From Agrobacterium fabrum (lineage in GTDB: Bacteria; Pseudomonadota; Alphaproteobacteria; Rhizobiales; Rhizobiaceae), in assembly GCA_003241215.1 (NCBI GenBank), contig QFOL01000253.1, positions 1-5,617 of the forward strand: a stretch of 5,617 bases of DNA, written 5' to 3'. Position 1 is the first letter of the stretch, and each line of letters opens with the position of its first letter. This document shows, in pieces, positions 1 to 4,980 of the stretch. The notes beneath the pieces are model-generated. The model did not search any database, was not told where the DNA came from, and saw only the letters and a list, made by a program, of their open reading frames with translations. The position numbers were made by a program, and so were the translations under genes.

Positions 1-170
1 CCGGCGATGATGCGCAGCAGGGTCGATTTTCCGCATCCCGATGGGCCGAGGATGGTGACGAAATCGTTACGGGGGATTTCCAGATCAGTCGGCTGCAAGG
101 CCAATGTCGGCTGCCCGCCTTGAACGCCCGGAAACGTGCGGCTCACGCCCTTGATAACGAGTTCGCTCAT
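1..170 (-). CDS. ABC transporter ATP-binding protein, N-terminal part (SsuB/TauB type)
   Basis: Partial gene: only about the first 56 codons lie in the window and it runs off the left edge. The protein begins MSELVIKGVSRTF and reaches a clear Walker A (P-loop) GPSGCGKST at residues 42-50, followed by LLRIIAG, the usual start of an ABC nucleotide-binding domain. The Walker B, signature and H-loop motifs lie outside. Its ATG overlaps the stop of the upstream permease gene by one base (TGATG), which points to translational coupling and one operon. By family knowledge it would be the cytoplasmic ATPase energising import by the neighbouring permease and periplasmic binding protein. The nitrate/sulfonate/taurine subfamily is inferred from those partners. 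The substrate is unknown. The ATPase identity is secure from the P-loop and context. Confidence 0.93.
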   Translation of the reverse strand, partial: MSELVIKGVSRTFPGVQGGQPTLALQPTDLEIPRNDFVTILGPSGCGKSTLLRIIA

Positions 171-943
171 CAGGCAAGCCTCCAGGCGAAAAGCTTCCGG
201 TTCAACGATTTGAACGCAAAATCCGAAATAAGGCCGATAATGCCGATGACGATGATGCCGAAGATGATCTGGCCGGTCGCCATCAGCGCCTGGCTGTTGA
301 TGATCATGTAACCGATGCCCGAGGAAGCGCCGATCAGTTCCGCAACGATGACATAGGTCCAGGCCCAGCCAAGAACGAGGCGGAGGATTTCGGCAATGTC
401 AGGCGCATTGGCTGGAATGAGGACACGGCGCACCACGCCCCGGTCTTTTGCACCCAGCGTATAGGCAGCCTCCACCAGATCGCGCCTTGTGCCGGCGACG
501 GCCACGGCCACCATCAGGATGATCTGGAATACCGCACCGATGAAGATGACAAGCAGCTTCTGCATCTCGCCGATGCCGGCCCAGAGGATGAGGAGCGGCA
601 CAAAGGCGGAAGCCGGCAGATAGCGCGCGAAGGAGACGAAGGGCTCCAGCAGCGCCTCGATAGGCTTATAGGCTCCCATGGCGATGCCAACAGGCACGGC
701 AATGAGCGATGCCAGCACGAAACCACCCACCACGCGCCAGATCGTCATGCCGATATCGCTGGCAAAACCCTGATCGGTGAGCAGATAGATGCCGTCCTTC
801 AGCATGGTGATGGGGTCGGCCAGAAAGGTCGGCGACACGAAACCGCCCAAGGTGGCAAAGCCCCAGGCAGAGAAAAACAGCACGAAGAACAGGATGCCGA
901 GAGCAATTCTCGTGCTGTTCCTGATGGGTTGAAGAGGTTGCAT
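170..943 (-). CDS. ABC transporter permease (SsuC/TauC type)
   Basis: Inner-membrane subunit of a binding-protein-dependent importer, 257 residues, normal for the SsuC/TauC family. Hydrophobic segments are visible at about residues 13-32, 66-90, 111-125, 128-150, 190-208 and 226-246, fitting six membrane spans. The cytoplasmic EAA loop that contacts the ATPase is at about 155-183 (LVEAAYTLGAKDRG, then VLIPANAPDI). I chose the ATG at 943 because AGG at 951-953 sits 7 bases upstream. An in-frame TTG at 961 would add six residues but has no ribosome site and abuts a terminator-like hairpin. The stop overlaps the ATPase start. The binding-protein gene lies 139 bases upstream on the same strand. 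Permease class is certain; the substrate is not readable. Confidence 0.93.
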   Translation of the reverse strand: MQPLQPIRNSTRIALGILFFVLFFSAWGFATLGGFVSPTFLADPITMLKDGIYLLTDQGFASDIGMTIWRVVGGFVLASLIAVPVGIAMGAYKPIEALLEPFVSFARYLPASAFVPLLILWAGIGEMQKLLVIFIGAVFQIILMVAVAVAGTRRDLVEAAYTLGAKDRGVVRRVLIPANAPDIAEILRLVLGWAWTYVIVAELIGASSGIGYMIINSQALMATGQIIFGIIVIGIIGLISDFAFKSLNRKLFAWRLA

Positions 944-950
944 TCTGTCG

Positions 951-957
951 CCTGTCC
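951..957 (-). promoter_or_regulatory. Ribosome binding site deciding the permease start
   Basis: On the minus strand GGACAGG ends 7 bases before the ATG at 943. It supports that ATG over the in-frame TTG at 961, which is preceded only by a T-run and a GC-rich stem. Confidence 0.5.
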
Positions 958-959
958 GC

Positions 960-988
960 AAAACCGGCGCGGCACTTTCGCCGCGCCA
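960..988 (-). terminator. Intercistronic terminator-like hairpin between binding protein and permease
   Basis: Read on the minus strand, GGCGCGGC (988-981) pairs perfectly with GCCGCGCC (974-967) around a 6-base loop. GG and then five T residues (964-960) follow. An 8-bp all-GC stem with a short T-tract has the form of a Rho-independent terminator. It lies after the binding-protein gene and only 16 bases before the permease ATG. The likely role is partial termination or protection of the upstream mRNA 3' end, giving more binding protein than membrane components. Seen directly: stem and T-run. Inferred: its effect. Confidence 0.6.
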
Positions 989-1041
989 TCGGAGCGCCAG
1001 CGCCTTTCGTGACGCACAATCGACGCTCTAAAATTATCTCT

Positions 1042-1076
1042 GGCGGCAATATTCCCCCGCGGGAAATGCAGCCGCC
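1042..1076 (-). repeat. Stem-loop just after the binding-protein stop codon
   Basis: GGCGGC (1042-1047) pairs with GCCGCC (1071-1076). Inside, TTCCC (1052-1056) pairs with GGGAA (1061-1065), giving a two-part hairpin that starts 6 bases after the stop of the binding-protein gene. No T-run follows on the minus strand, so an mRNA-stabilising 3' structure is more likely than a terminator. Function is inferred. Confidence 0.4.
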
Positions 1077-1082
1077 TTTGGG

Positions 1083-2024
1083 TTACTTGATGAAAGTTGT
1101 ATCCGCGAGCGTCGAAAGATCGGGCTTCGACTTTATCACGCCGATTTCGAGAAGCAGATCGGCCGATTTTTCGGAAAAGGTCTTGAACTCACCCTCGAAA
1201 AATTTCTGGTTGGCGACCTTGTCCTGCCATTCGAGGAACTTTGCCGAAGCGGCAAAGGCTTCGCCGCTCTGCTTCACATCCGCCCCCATTGTCGCATAGG
1301 ACTTTTCAGGGTCGGCCTTGATGAGGTCGAGAGCCTGGAAATAGCTGTCCGCCAGGGCTTTCGCCGCCTGCGGATTGGCCTTGAGGAAGTCCGGCGTGCA
1401 GCCGAACGTATCCATGACAGCGGGGTAATCCAGTGTCGTGGCGAGAATCTTGCCCTTGTCGGGCGCGGCGCGCACAGTGGAAAGATAGGGCTCATAGGTC
1501 ATGGCCGCATCGTTCTGGCCGGCGACAAATGCCTGTGCAGCCGGACCCGGCTCAAGGTTGACGACCTTCACGTCCTTCAGGGTCAGACCGTTTTCCTTGA
1601 GGATCCAGGCAAGGAAGAAATAGGGCGAGGTGCCCGGTGCTGATGCGGCAATCGTCTTGCCCTTCAGGTCCGCGACCTTGGAAACATCGCTGCGCACCGC
1701 AATGCCATCAGCGCCGTGCGACTTGTCCATCTGGAAAATCTGCGTGGATTTCACGCCATTGGCGTTCCAGGCGATCCAGGTCTCCACCGTGGTGGCAGCG
1801 CACTGGATATCACCCGATGCAAGGGCCAGATGTCGGCTGGCCTGCGGTATCTTCTTGATATCGACCTTCAGGCCGTTCTTTTCAAAAATACCCGCCTGCT
1901 TGGCAAGTGTCAGCGGTGCGAAACCGGTCCAGCCGGACATGCCGATGGTGACGGACGTTTCGGCATAGGCGGAAGCGGATGAAACAAGCGCTGCAACGGT
2001 GGCGAGAACCCACGTTTTTTTCAT
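1083..2024 (-). CDS. ABC transporter periplasmic substrate-binding protein (NitT/TauT, SsuA-like)
   Basis: First gene of the importer operon, 313 residues, a typical length for the NMT1/SsuA/TauA class of binding proteins. A standard Sec signal peptide is present: MKK, a hydrophobic core, then a probable cleavage after AYA at residue 21, so the mature protein begins ETSVTIG. Class features follow: GWTGFAPLTLAKQAGIF at about 31-47; DLKGKTIAASAPGTSPYF at about 119-136, the usual interdomain segment; and NDAAMTYEPYL at about 171-181. The ATG at 2024 is preceded by AAAGGGG about 9 bases upstream. The permease and ATPase follow on the same strand. Sulfonate, taurine, nitrate, a pyrimidine precursor or another small solute are all possible, since this family's ligands cannot be assigned by motif. 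The palindrome upstream is a candidate operator. Confidence 0.92.
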   Translation of the reverse strand: MKKTWVLATVAALVSSASAYAETSVTIGMSGWTGFAPLTLAKQAGIFEKNGLKVDIKKIPQASRHLALASGDIQCAATTVETWIAWNANGVKSTQIFQMDKSHGADGIAVRSDVSKVADLKGKTIAASAPGTSPYFFLAWILKENGLTLKDVKVVNLEPGPAAQAFVAGQNDAAMTYEPYLSTVRAAPDKGKILATTLDYPAVMDTFGCTPDFLKANPQAAKALADSYFQALDLIKADPEKSYATMGADVKQSGEAFAASAKFLEWQDKVANQKFFEGEFKTFSEKSADLLLEIGVIKSKPDLSTLADTTFIK

Positions 2025-2096
2025 GATCTGAACCCCTTTGATTTATTTTTGTGCGATGTTGTTTTTCGCTTTATTTGGGGCATCGTAGGCAGGGAT

Positions 2097-2102
2097 TTTA
2101 TA
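2097..2102 (-). promoter_or_regulatory. Tentative -10 element for the ABC operon
   Basis: TATAAA on the minus strand, about 73 bases before the binding-protein ATG, in an AT-rich stretch. The hexamer 17 bases upstream (AGTCTC) is a poor -35 match, so the call is weak. The palindrome at 2103-2116 would fall in the spacer, where a bound repressor would block polymerase. Confidence 0.25.
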
Positions 2103-2116
2103 TTTGTCTAGACAAA
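2103..2116. promoter_or_regulatory. Perfect 14-bp palindrome, probable GntR-family (HutC-type) operator
   Basis: TTTGTCTAGACAAA is perfectly self-complementary. The core GTCTAGAC fits the published HutC-subfamily GntR operator pattern (GT-M-TA-K-AC). It lies between the divergent ABC operon and the YoaK-like gene, 79 bases upstream of the binding-protein ATG. The palindrome is seen directly. The regulator family is inferred from the pattern, and no regulator gene is in this window. Confidence 0.5.
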
Positions 2117-2227
2117 ATAGAGACTTCCGAACGCCTCCGGAAAGATTGCAAACGGGCCCTCCGGCATTCTAGACATAGGATGGCGCAGCCCACGTATGCG
2201 CCCGCTGTTTTCCATATCGAGCTTTCC

Positions 2228-2938
2228 ATGACCAGACAGAGACGTCGCAACATCATCAGGGCACGGCGCACCGTAACCGGAATCGCACTGGTTGCCGCCA
2301 TTTCCTTCATAGCCGGCATGACGGATGCGGTGGGCCTGCATATTTCAGGCGATTTCGTATCCTTCATGACTGGCAATACCACGCGTGCCGCCATGTCGAT
2401 GGAAGACGGCCTCTATTCCCATGCCGCGAAACTGCTTTTCGCCATCGTCGCTTTTGTGGCGGGCAATGCTGGCGGTATCGTGGTGGCGCACAAGTTCGAC
2501 CGGCGCATTTTTGCGGTTCTGACAGCGGTGGGATTGCTCATGGTGATTGCCGCACTGCTCGGCGACGGGACTTCCGCTCTGGCGCAGTTCTACCTCGTCG
2601 TGTTCGCAATGGGCATGGTCAACGCCGCCGTCGAGCACATTGAGGGGCTGCCGATCGGGCTCACCTATGTGACGGGCGCCCTTTCCCGCTTCGGCCGCGG
2701 CATCGGCCGTTTTCTTCTCGGCGACCGGAGCCTCGACTGGGGCATCCAGATCGTGCCCTGGCTCGGCATGATCAGCGGCGCGATCTGCGGCGCCGTTCTT
2801 GGCGCCACGCTGCAGTCCAATGCACTCTGGGTGGTTGCGGCAGCCGTTTTCGCCGTCGCCATCGCCACCCTCGTCATTCCGCGCTCGCTTCGACAGCGCT
2901 ATAATCAGAGAGTCAAAATCCGGCGTATCGCGCCGTGA
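2228..2938 (+). CDS. YoaK/DUF1275 family membrane protein
   Basis: Predicted inner-membrane protein of 236 residues, close to the usual size of the DUF1275 (YoaK) family, whose function is not established. The diagnostic N-terminal region is clear: AGMTDAVGLHISGDFVSFMTGNT, at about residues 28-50, matches the family pattern of G-x-x-D-A followed by F-x-S-F-M-T-G-N. Several hydrophobic segments follow, and the C-terminus is basic (RSLRQRYNQRVKIRR). Start choice is uncertain. The ATG at 2228 has a weak GAG about 6 bases upstream and gives a basic N-terminus before the first membrane segment. An in-frame ATG at 2180 would give 252 residues but has AGG immediately adjacent, which is badly spaced. 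The gene diverges from the ABC operon and ends 12 bases from the convergent secreted-protein gene. Family call is firm; role unknown. Confidence 0.87.
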   Translation: MTRQRRRNIIRARRTVTGIALVAAISFIAGMTDAVGLHISGDFVSFMTGNTTRAAMSMEDGLYSHAAKLLFAIVAFVAGNAGGIVVAHKFDRRIFAVLTAVGLLMVIAALLGDGTSALAQFYLVVFAMGMVNAAVEHIEGLPIGLTYVTGALSRFGRGIGRFLLGDRSLDWGIQIVPWLGMISGAICGAVLGATLQSNALWVVAAAVFAVAIATLVIPRSLRQRYNQRVKIRRIAP

Positions 2939-2947
2939 GCATACGCG

Positions 2948-2973
2948 TCGTCACTTTCGCGAGATGGTGACGA
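2948..2973. terminator. Possible weak shared hairpin between convergent genes
   Basis: TCGTCAC (2948-2954) pairs perfectly with GTGACGA (2967-2973) around a 12-base loop. It begins 9 bases after the YoaK-like stop and overlaps the last codons of the opposing secreted-protein gene. There is no real T-run on either side, so it is a weak terminator candidate and could be chance. Confidence 0.25.
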
Positions 2974-3424
2974 ATTTCGTACCGCGCACCCGCACCGTCA
3001 TCAGGCAGGGTTCCTTATCCGTACGCTCGCAATAGCGCGGATGCATCTTCAGCACGAAGACCATGTTGCCGAACCGCTTGATGAAATCGTAGCCGTAGAT
3101 CCGGGCCGTCGCGATCATCAGGTAACCGCCCTCTTTCACCTGGACGTAGAAATTGTAGGGGCAACCCTCGTCGTCGCAGCTGCGGCCCTTTTCGCCATCG
3201 CAATCCAGAACACCGTGATTGACGACGGCGTCCATCAGACCATCATTGTTGATATCCAGCCGCGTGACAAAATCATCGCCGAAGGCCGCCACCTTGCACT
3301 CGTTGCGGAAATGGTCCTTCTCATAGATCTCCGGGTCGTTCACCAGCTGCTGCTGTGCCGAGAGCGCCACCGGAAACATCAAGAGAACCAGCGCCTGAAG
3401 AGCGGCAACGAGAGCGATTCGCAC
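2951..3424 (-). CDS. Small secreted cysteine-rich protein of unknown function
   Basis: I do not recognise this family. With the GTG start at 3424 the protein has 157 residues and opens with a textbook Sec signal peptide (MRIALVAALQ, a hydrophobic core, LSA then QQQ), with probable cleavage after residue 23. The mature part of about 134 residues has six cysteines (43, 75, 83, 88, 132, 140), an even number that suits periplasmic disulfides. DINNDGLMD at residues 57-65 resembles the calcium-binding D-x-N-x-D-G loops of EF-hand, dockerin or FG-GAP proteins. The GTG is preferred because AGGA lies 7 bases upstream. An in-frame ATG at 3469 would add 15 polar residues before the signal peptide and has no ribosome site. 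The gene is convergent with the YoaK-like gene and divergent from the channel gene, so it is probably a single-gene unit. Confidence 0.75.
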   Translation of the reverse strand: MRIALVAALQALVLLMFPVALSAQQQLVNDPEIYEKDHFRNECKVAAFGDDFVTRLDINNDGLMDAVVNHGVLDCDGEKGRSCDDEGCPYNFYVQVKEGGYLMIATARIYGYDFIKRFGNMVFVLKMHPRYCERTDKEPCLMTVRVRGTKFVTISRK

Positions 3425-3431
3425 GGCATTT

Positions 3432-3435
3432 TCCT
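3432..3435 (-). promoter_or_regulatory. Shine-Dalgarno deciding the GTG start of the secreted protein
   Basis: AGGA, within AAAGGAAAA on the minus strand, is spaced 7 bases from the GTG at 3424. It places the start directly at the signal peptide rather than at the upstream ATG (3469). Confidence 0.55.
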
Positions 3436-3497
3436 TTGCATCCGTTTCGGTTATGGATGTTGCGATCATCCGGGCGGCCAGCCTAGAGTTTAGTGCT

Positions 3498-3520
3498 TGC
3501 GCGACACTGACGTGTTCGCA
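3498..3520. repeat. Imperfect inverted repeat upstream of the channel gene
   Basis: TGCG (3498-3501) and ACAC (3504-3507) face GTGT (3512-3515) and CGCA (3517-3520) across a TGAC loop, with a small internal mismatch. It lies in the 122-base divergent region between the secreted-protein and channel genes, 26 bases before the latter's ATG. It could be an operator or a leader hairpin; nothing in the window decides this. Confidence 0.25.
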
Positions 3521-3546
3521 GCACGTATTTCCGGGGGGACCTTTTC

Positions 3547-4185
3547 ATGACGCTTCTTGGTTTTCTCGATTATGCCGGTGTCGCAATCTTTGCGGCAACA
3601 GGGGCGCTGGCCGCCTCGCGCAAGCAGCTCGACCTGATCGGCTTCCTTTTTTTTGCAGCCGCAACCGGCATCGGCGGCGGCACGGTGCGCGATCTCGTGC
3701 TGGGCAGAACACCGGTGTTCTGGGTGATAAACCCCACCTATATTCTTGTCTGCGTCTCGGTTGCGGTCCTGCTGTTCTTCACCGCGCATCTTTTTGAATC
3801 CCGTTACCGGGTATTGATCTGGCTCGACGCGCTCGGCCTTTCCGCCTATTGCGTCATGGGCGCAGCCAAGGGTCTGGCCGCCAGCGGCTCCGCGACCGTC
3901 GCCATCGTCACCGGCGTTCTGACGGCGACATTCGGCGGTGTGCTGCGCGATATTCTCGCCGGAGAGCCCTCCGTATTGCTGCGGCCGGAGATCTACATCA
4001 CCTGCGCGCTCCTGGGCTCTTCCACCTTCATTGTCGTCTATTTCCTCGGCGCGCCGCTTTATGCCGCATCAGCCGCCGGCGTGCTGACGGCCTTCGGCAT
4101 CCGGTCCGGCGCGCTGATATTCGGCTGGACGTTCCCGCCCTACAAGGCCAAGCCGGGCAGACGGCCGGAAGATGTCATGAAGTGA
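3547..4185 (+). CDS. TRIC-type cation channel family protein (UPF0126, YicG/YadS-like)
   Basis: Integral membrane protein of 212 residues, the usual length for bacterial UPF0126/TRIC proteins. The family is built from two homologous three-helix halves plus a last helix, and both signature loops are visible: GIGGGTVRDLVLGRTP at about 41-56 and FGGVLRDILAGEPSVLL at about 129-145. The paired glycine-rich G-G-x-x-R-D motifs are the family hallmark. By family knowledge, prokaryotic TRIC proteins form trimeric monovalent-cation channels; the physiological role in rhizobia is unknown. The ATG at 3547 is preceded by a G-rich ribosome site (GGGGGGA at 3533-3539) about 7 bases upstream. The gene stands alone on its strand and a stem-loop follows 8 bases after its stop. 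Confidence 0.92.
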   Translation: MTLLGFLDYAGVAIFAATGALAASRKQLDLIGFLFFAAATGIGGGTVRDLVLGRTPVFWVINPTYILVCVSVAVLLFFTAHLFESRYRVLIWLDALGLSAYCVMGAAKGLAASGSATVAIVTGVLTATFGGVLRDILAGEPSVLLRPEIYITCALLGSSTFIVVYFLGAPLYAASAAGVLTAFGIRSGALIFGWTFPPYKAKPGRRPEDVMK

Positions 4186-4193
4186 AATAGAAG

Positions 4194-4211
4194 TGGCGCC
4201 CACGGGCGCCA
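4194..4211. terminator. Stem-loop terminator between the convergent channel gene and irr
   Basis: TGGCGCCC (4194-4201) and GGGCGCCA (4204-4211) are perfect complements, best drawn as a 7-bp stem with a 4-base loop. ATTCTC follows on the plus strand and CTTCTATTTC on the minus strand, so the T-tracts are imperfect. It lies 8 bases after the channel stop and 31 bases after the irr stop, so it may serve both transcripts. Confidence 0.55.
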
Positions 4212-4242
4212 TTCTCACATCCGTCATCGGGCAAAAGAAGCT

Positions 4243-4662
4243 TCAGCCGCGCTTGCGGCGAAGGCGGATGACCACGTCGACATGGGCGATTTCCATGCCC
4301 TCGGGCGCTTCCGGCAGATTGTCGATCTGGAGATTGTTGACGGGGATATCGAGAACCTCGTTCTCGCCCTCCACGAAAAAGTGATGGTGATCCGACACGT
4401 TTGTATCGAAATAGGTGCGTGCACCTTCCACCGCGAGAACACGGATCAGGCCGGCTTCGGTGAACTGGTGCAGCGTATTGTAGACCGTGGCGAGAGAAAC
4501 GGGCACACCGGCGGTAACCGCCTCGTCATGCAGTTCCTCGACCGTCAGGTGGCGATCGCCCTTTGCGAACAGAAGATCGCCCAAAGCCACACGCTGGCGC
4601 GTGGGCCGCAGCCCCGAGCGCCGCAGCCTCGTTCCGATATCCAATGTGGCGTCAAATGCCAT
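4243..4662 (-). CDS. irr: Iron response regulator Irr (Fur family)
   Basis: Cytoplasmic transcription factor of 139 residues. The N-terminal winged-helix domain spans about 10-85, with LRPTRQRVALGDLLF at 18-32 and the recognition region SLATVYNTLHQFTEAGLI at 56-73, typical of the Fur superfamily. The dimerisation domain carries SDHHHFFVEGE, with three histidines at 92-94, matching the second heme-binding site known in Irr. The Bradyrhizobium-type heme regulatory motif with a Cys-Pro pair near the N-terminus is absent, as expected for Agrobacterium/Rhizobium Irr. In alphaproteobacteria Irr acts under low iron or heme, controlling heme synthesis, iron-sulfur and uptake genes through ICE boxes. 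The ATG at 4662 is chosen over an in-frame TTG at 4677 because GGAATGGGA precedes it. The gene diverges from fabA and converges on the channel gene. Confidence 0.92.
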   Translation of the reverse strand: MAFDATLDIGTRLRRSGLRPTRQRVALGDLLFAKGDRHLTVEELHDEAVTAGVPVSLATVYNTLHQFTEAGLIRVLAVEGARTYFDTNVSDHHHFFVEGENEVLDIPVNNLQIDNLPEAPEGMEIAHVDVVIRLRRKRG

Positions 4663-4709
4663 GCAATCCCATTCCAAAACAGAGGTATGAAACTTACCAA
4701 TTGCATTAG

Positions 4710-4738
4710 CATATATCTTTTGCGGCGAGTGCTTTCAA
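4710..4738 (-). promoter_or_regulatory. Sigma70-type promoter of irr
   Basis: On the minus strand, TTGAAA (4738-4733) is separated by exactly 17 bases from TATATG (4715-4710). Both hexamers and the spacing fit a housekeeping promoter. Transcription would begin near 4703, leaving an untranslated leader of about 40 bases before the irr ATG at 4662. Confidence 0.6.
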
Positions 4739-4784
4739 TAGTTTCGGCGTGGCTTAGGCGCGGCAAATGGCGGCAAACCGGCCA

Positions 4785-4824
4785 TTCCTGCAAATTTCCT
4801 CTGGTTCCTGCCGGATGGTTCCTG
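4785..4824. repeat. TTCCTG repeat cluster in the irr-fabA region
   Basis: TTCCTG occurs at 4785-4790, 4805-4810 and 4819-4824, with TTCCT at 4796-4800. The last two copies are part of a 9-base direct repeat, TGGTTCCTG, with a 14-base period (4802-4810 and 4816-4824). Successive copies are 11, 9 and 14 bases apart, roughly one helical turn. It may be a protein-binding cluster; no regulator is recognised. Confidence 0.35.
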
Positions 4825-4882
4825 TATGCGGACGGCATATTGAGGTAATGACTTCTGCAAAGAAGGTTCGAAGACAAAGAAT

Positions 4883-4899
4883 GAGGCCGAAGCGGCCTC
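4883..4899. repeat. Strong 7-bp hairpin upstream of fabA
   Basis: GAGGCCG (4883-4889) and CGGCCTC (4893-4899) are perfect complements around a 3-base loop, 81 bases before the fabA ATG. On the minus strand a T-rich but interrupted tail (ATTCTTTGTCTT) follows. It could be a terminator facing irr, or part of a leader if fabA transcription begins further upstream. Function is not established. Confidence 0.4.
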
Positions 4900-4904
4900 T
4901 GCCC

Positions 4905-4932
4905 TTGCAGCGCTTCATTTTGAACCTAACTT
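4905..4932 (+). promoter_or_regulatory. Weak candidate promoter for fabA-fabB
   Basis: TTGCAG (4905-4910), 16 bases, then TAACTT (4927-4932), about 50 bases before the fabA ATG. Both elements are imperfect and the spacing is one short of ideal, so this is only a candidate. Confidence 0.25.
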
Positions 4933-4980
4933 GCTCTAGTGAAGTCGATCAACACCAGTAACTGGGGAAGTGAAAGCGGT

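Larger units (their letters stand above)
4663..4980. other. Intergenic region between divergent irr and fabA (318 bases, no gene)
   Basis: I see no believable coding sequence here; open frames crossing it are extensions from antisense of irr or lack starts and family features. It contains the irr promoter, a TTCCTG repeat cluster (4785-4824), a small CTTCT/AGAAG hairpin with a GCAA loop (4852-4865), a strong GC hairpin (4883-4899) and a weak fabA promoter candidate. No convincing ICE box or RirA-type TGA-N9-TCA iron-responsive site was found by eye. Confidence 0.6.

Noticed and set aside
944..961. TTG 961 as the permease start
   Set aside because: It has no ribosome site and lies in the T-run of the hairpin, while the ATG at 943 has a well-spaced AGG.
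1630..1968. Open frames on the plus strand inside the binding-protein gene
   Set aside because: They are antisense to a well-supported secreted binding protein, with no family features or ribosome sites.
2051..2227. N-terminal extension of the YoaK-like protein from GTG 2051
   Set aside because: The extra residues are cysteine- and arginine-rich, unlike the family, and the frame runs through the palindrome and likely promoter region; no ribosome site precedes it.
4282..4848. Long open frame on the plus strand antisense to irr
   Set aside because: It overlaps irr almost completely, reads as low-complexity shadow sequence, and the irr protein on the other strand has clear family motifs.
4857..4876. 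AGAAGGTTCGAA upstream of fabA as a possible Irr-binding ICE box
   Set aside because: ICE boxes are AGAA and TTCT half-sites with flanking TTT/AAA and a 3-base spacer. Here the spacer is 2 bases, the right half is TTCG and the flanks do not match.
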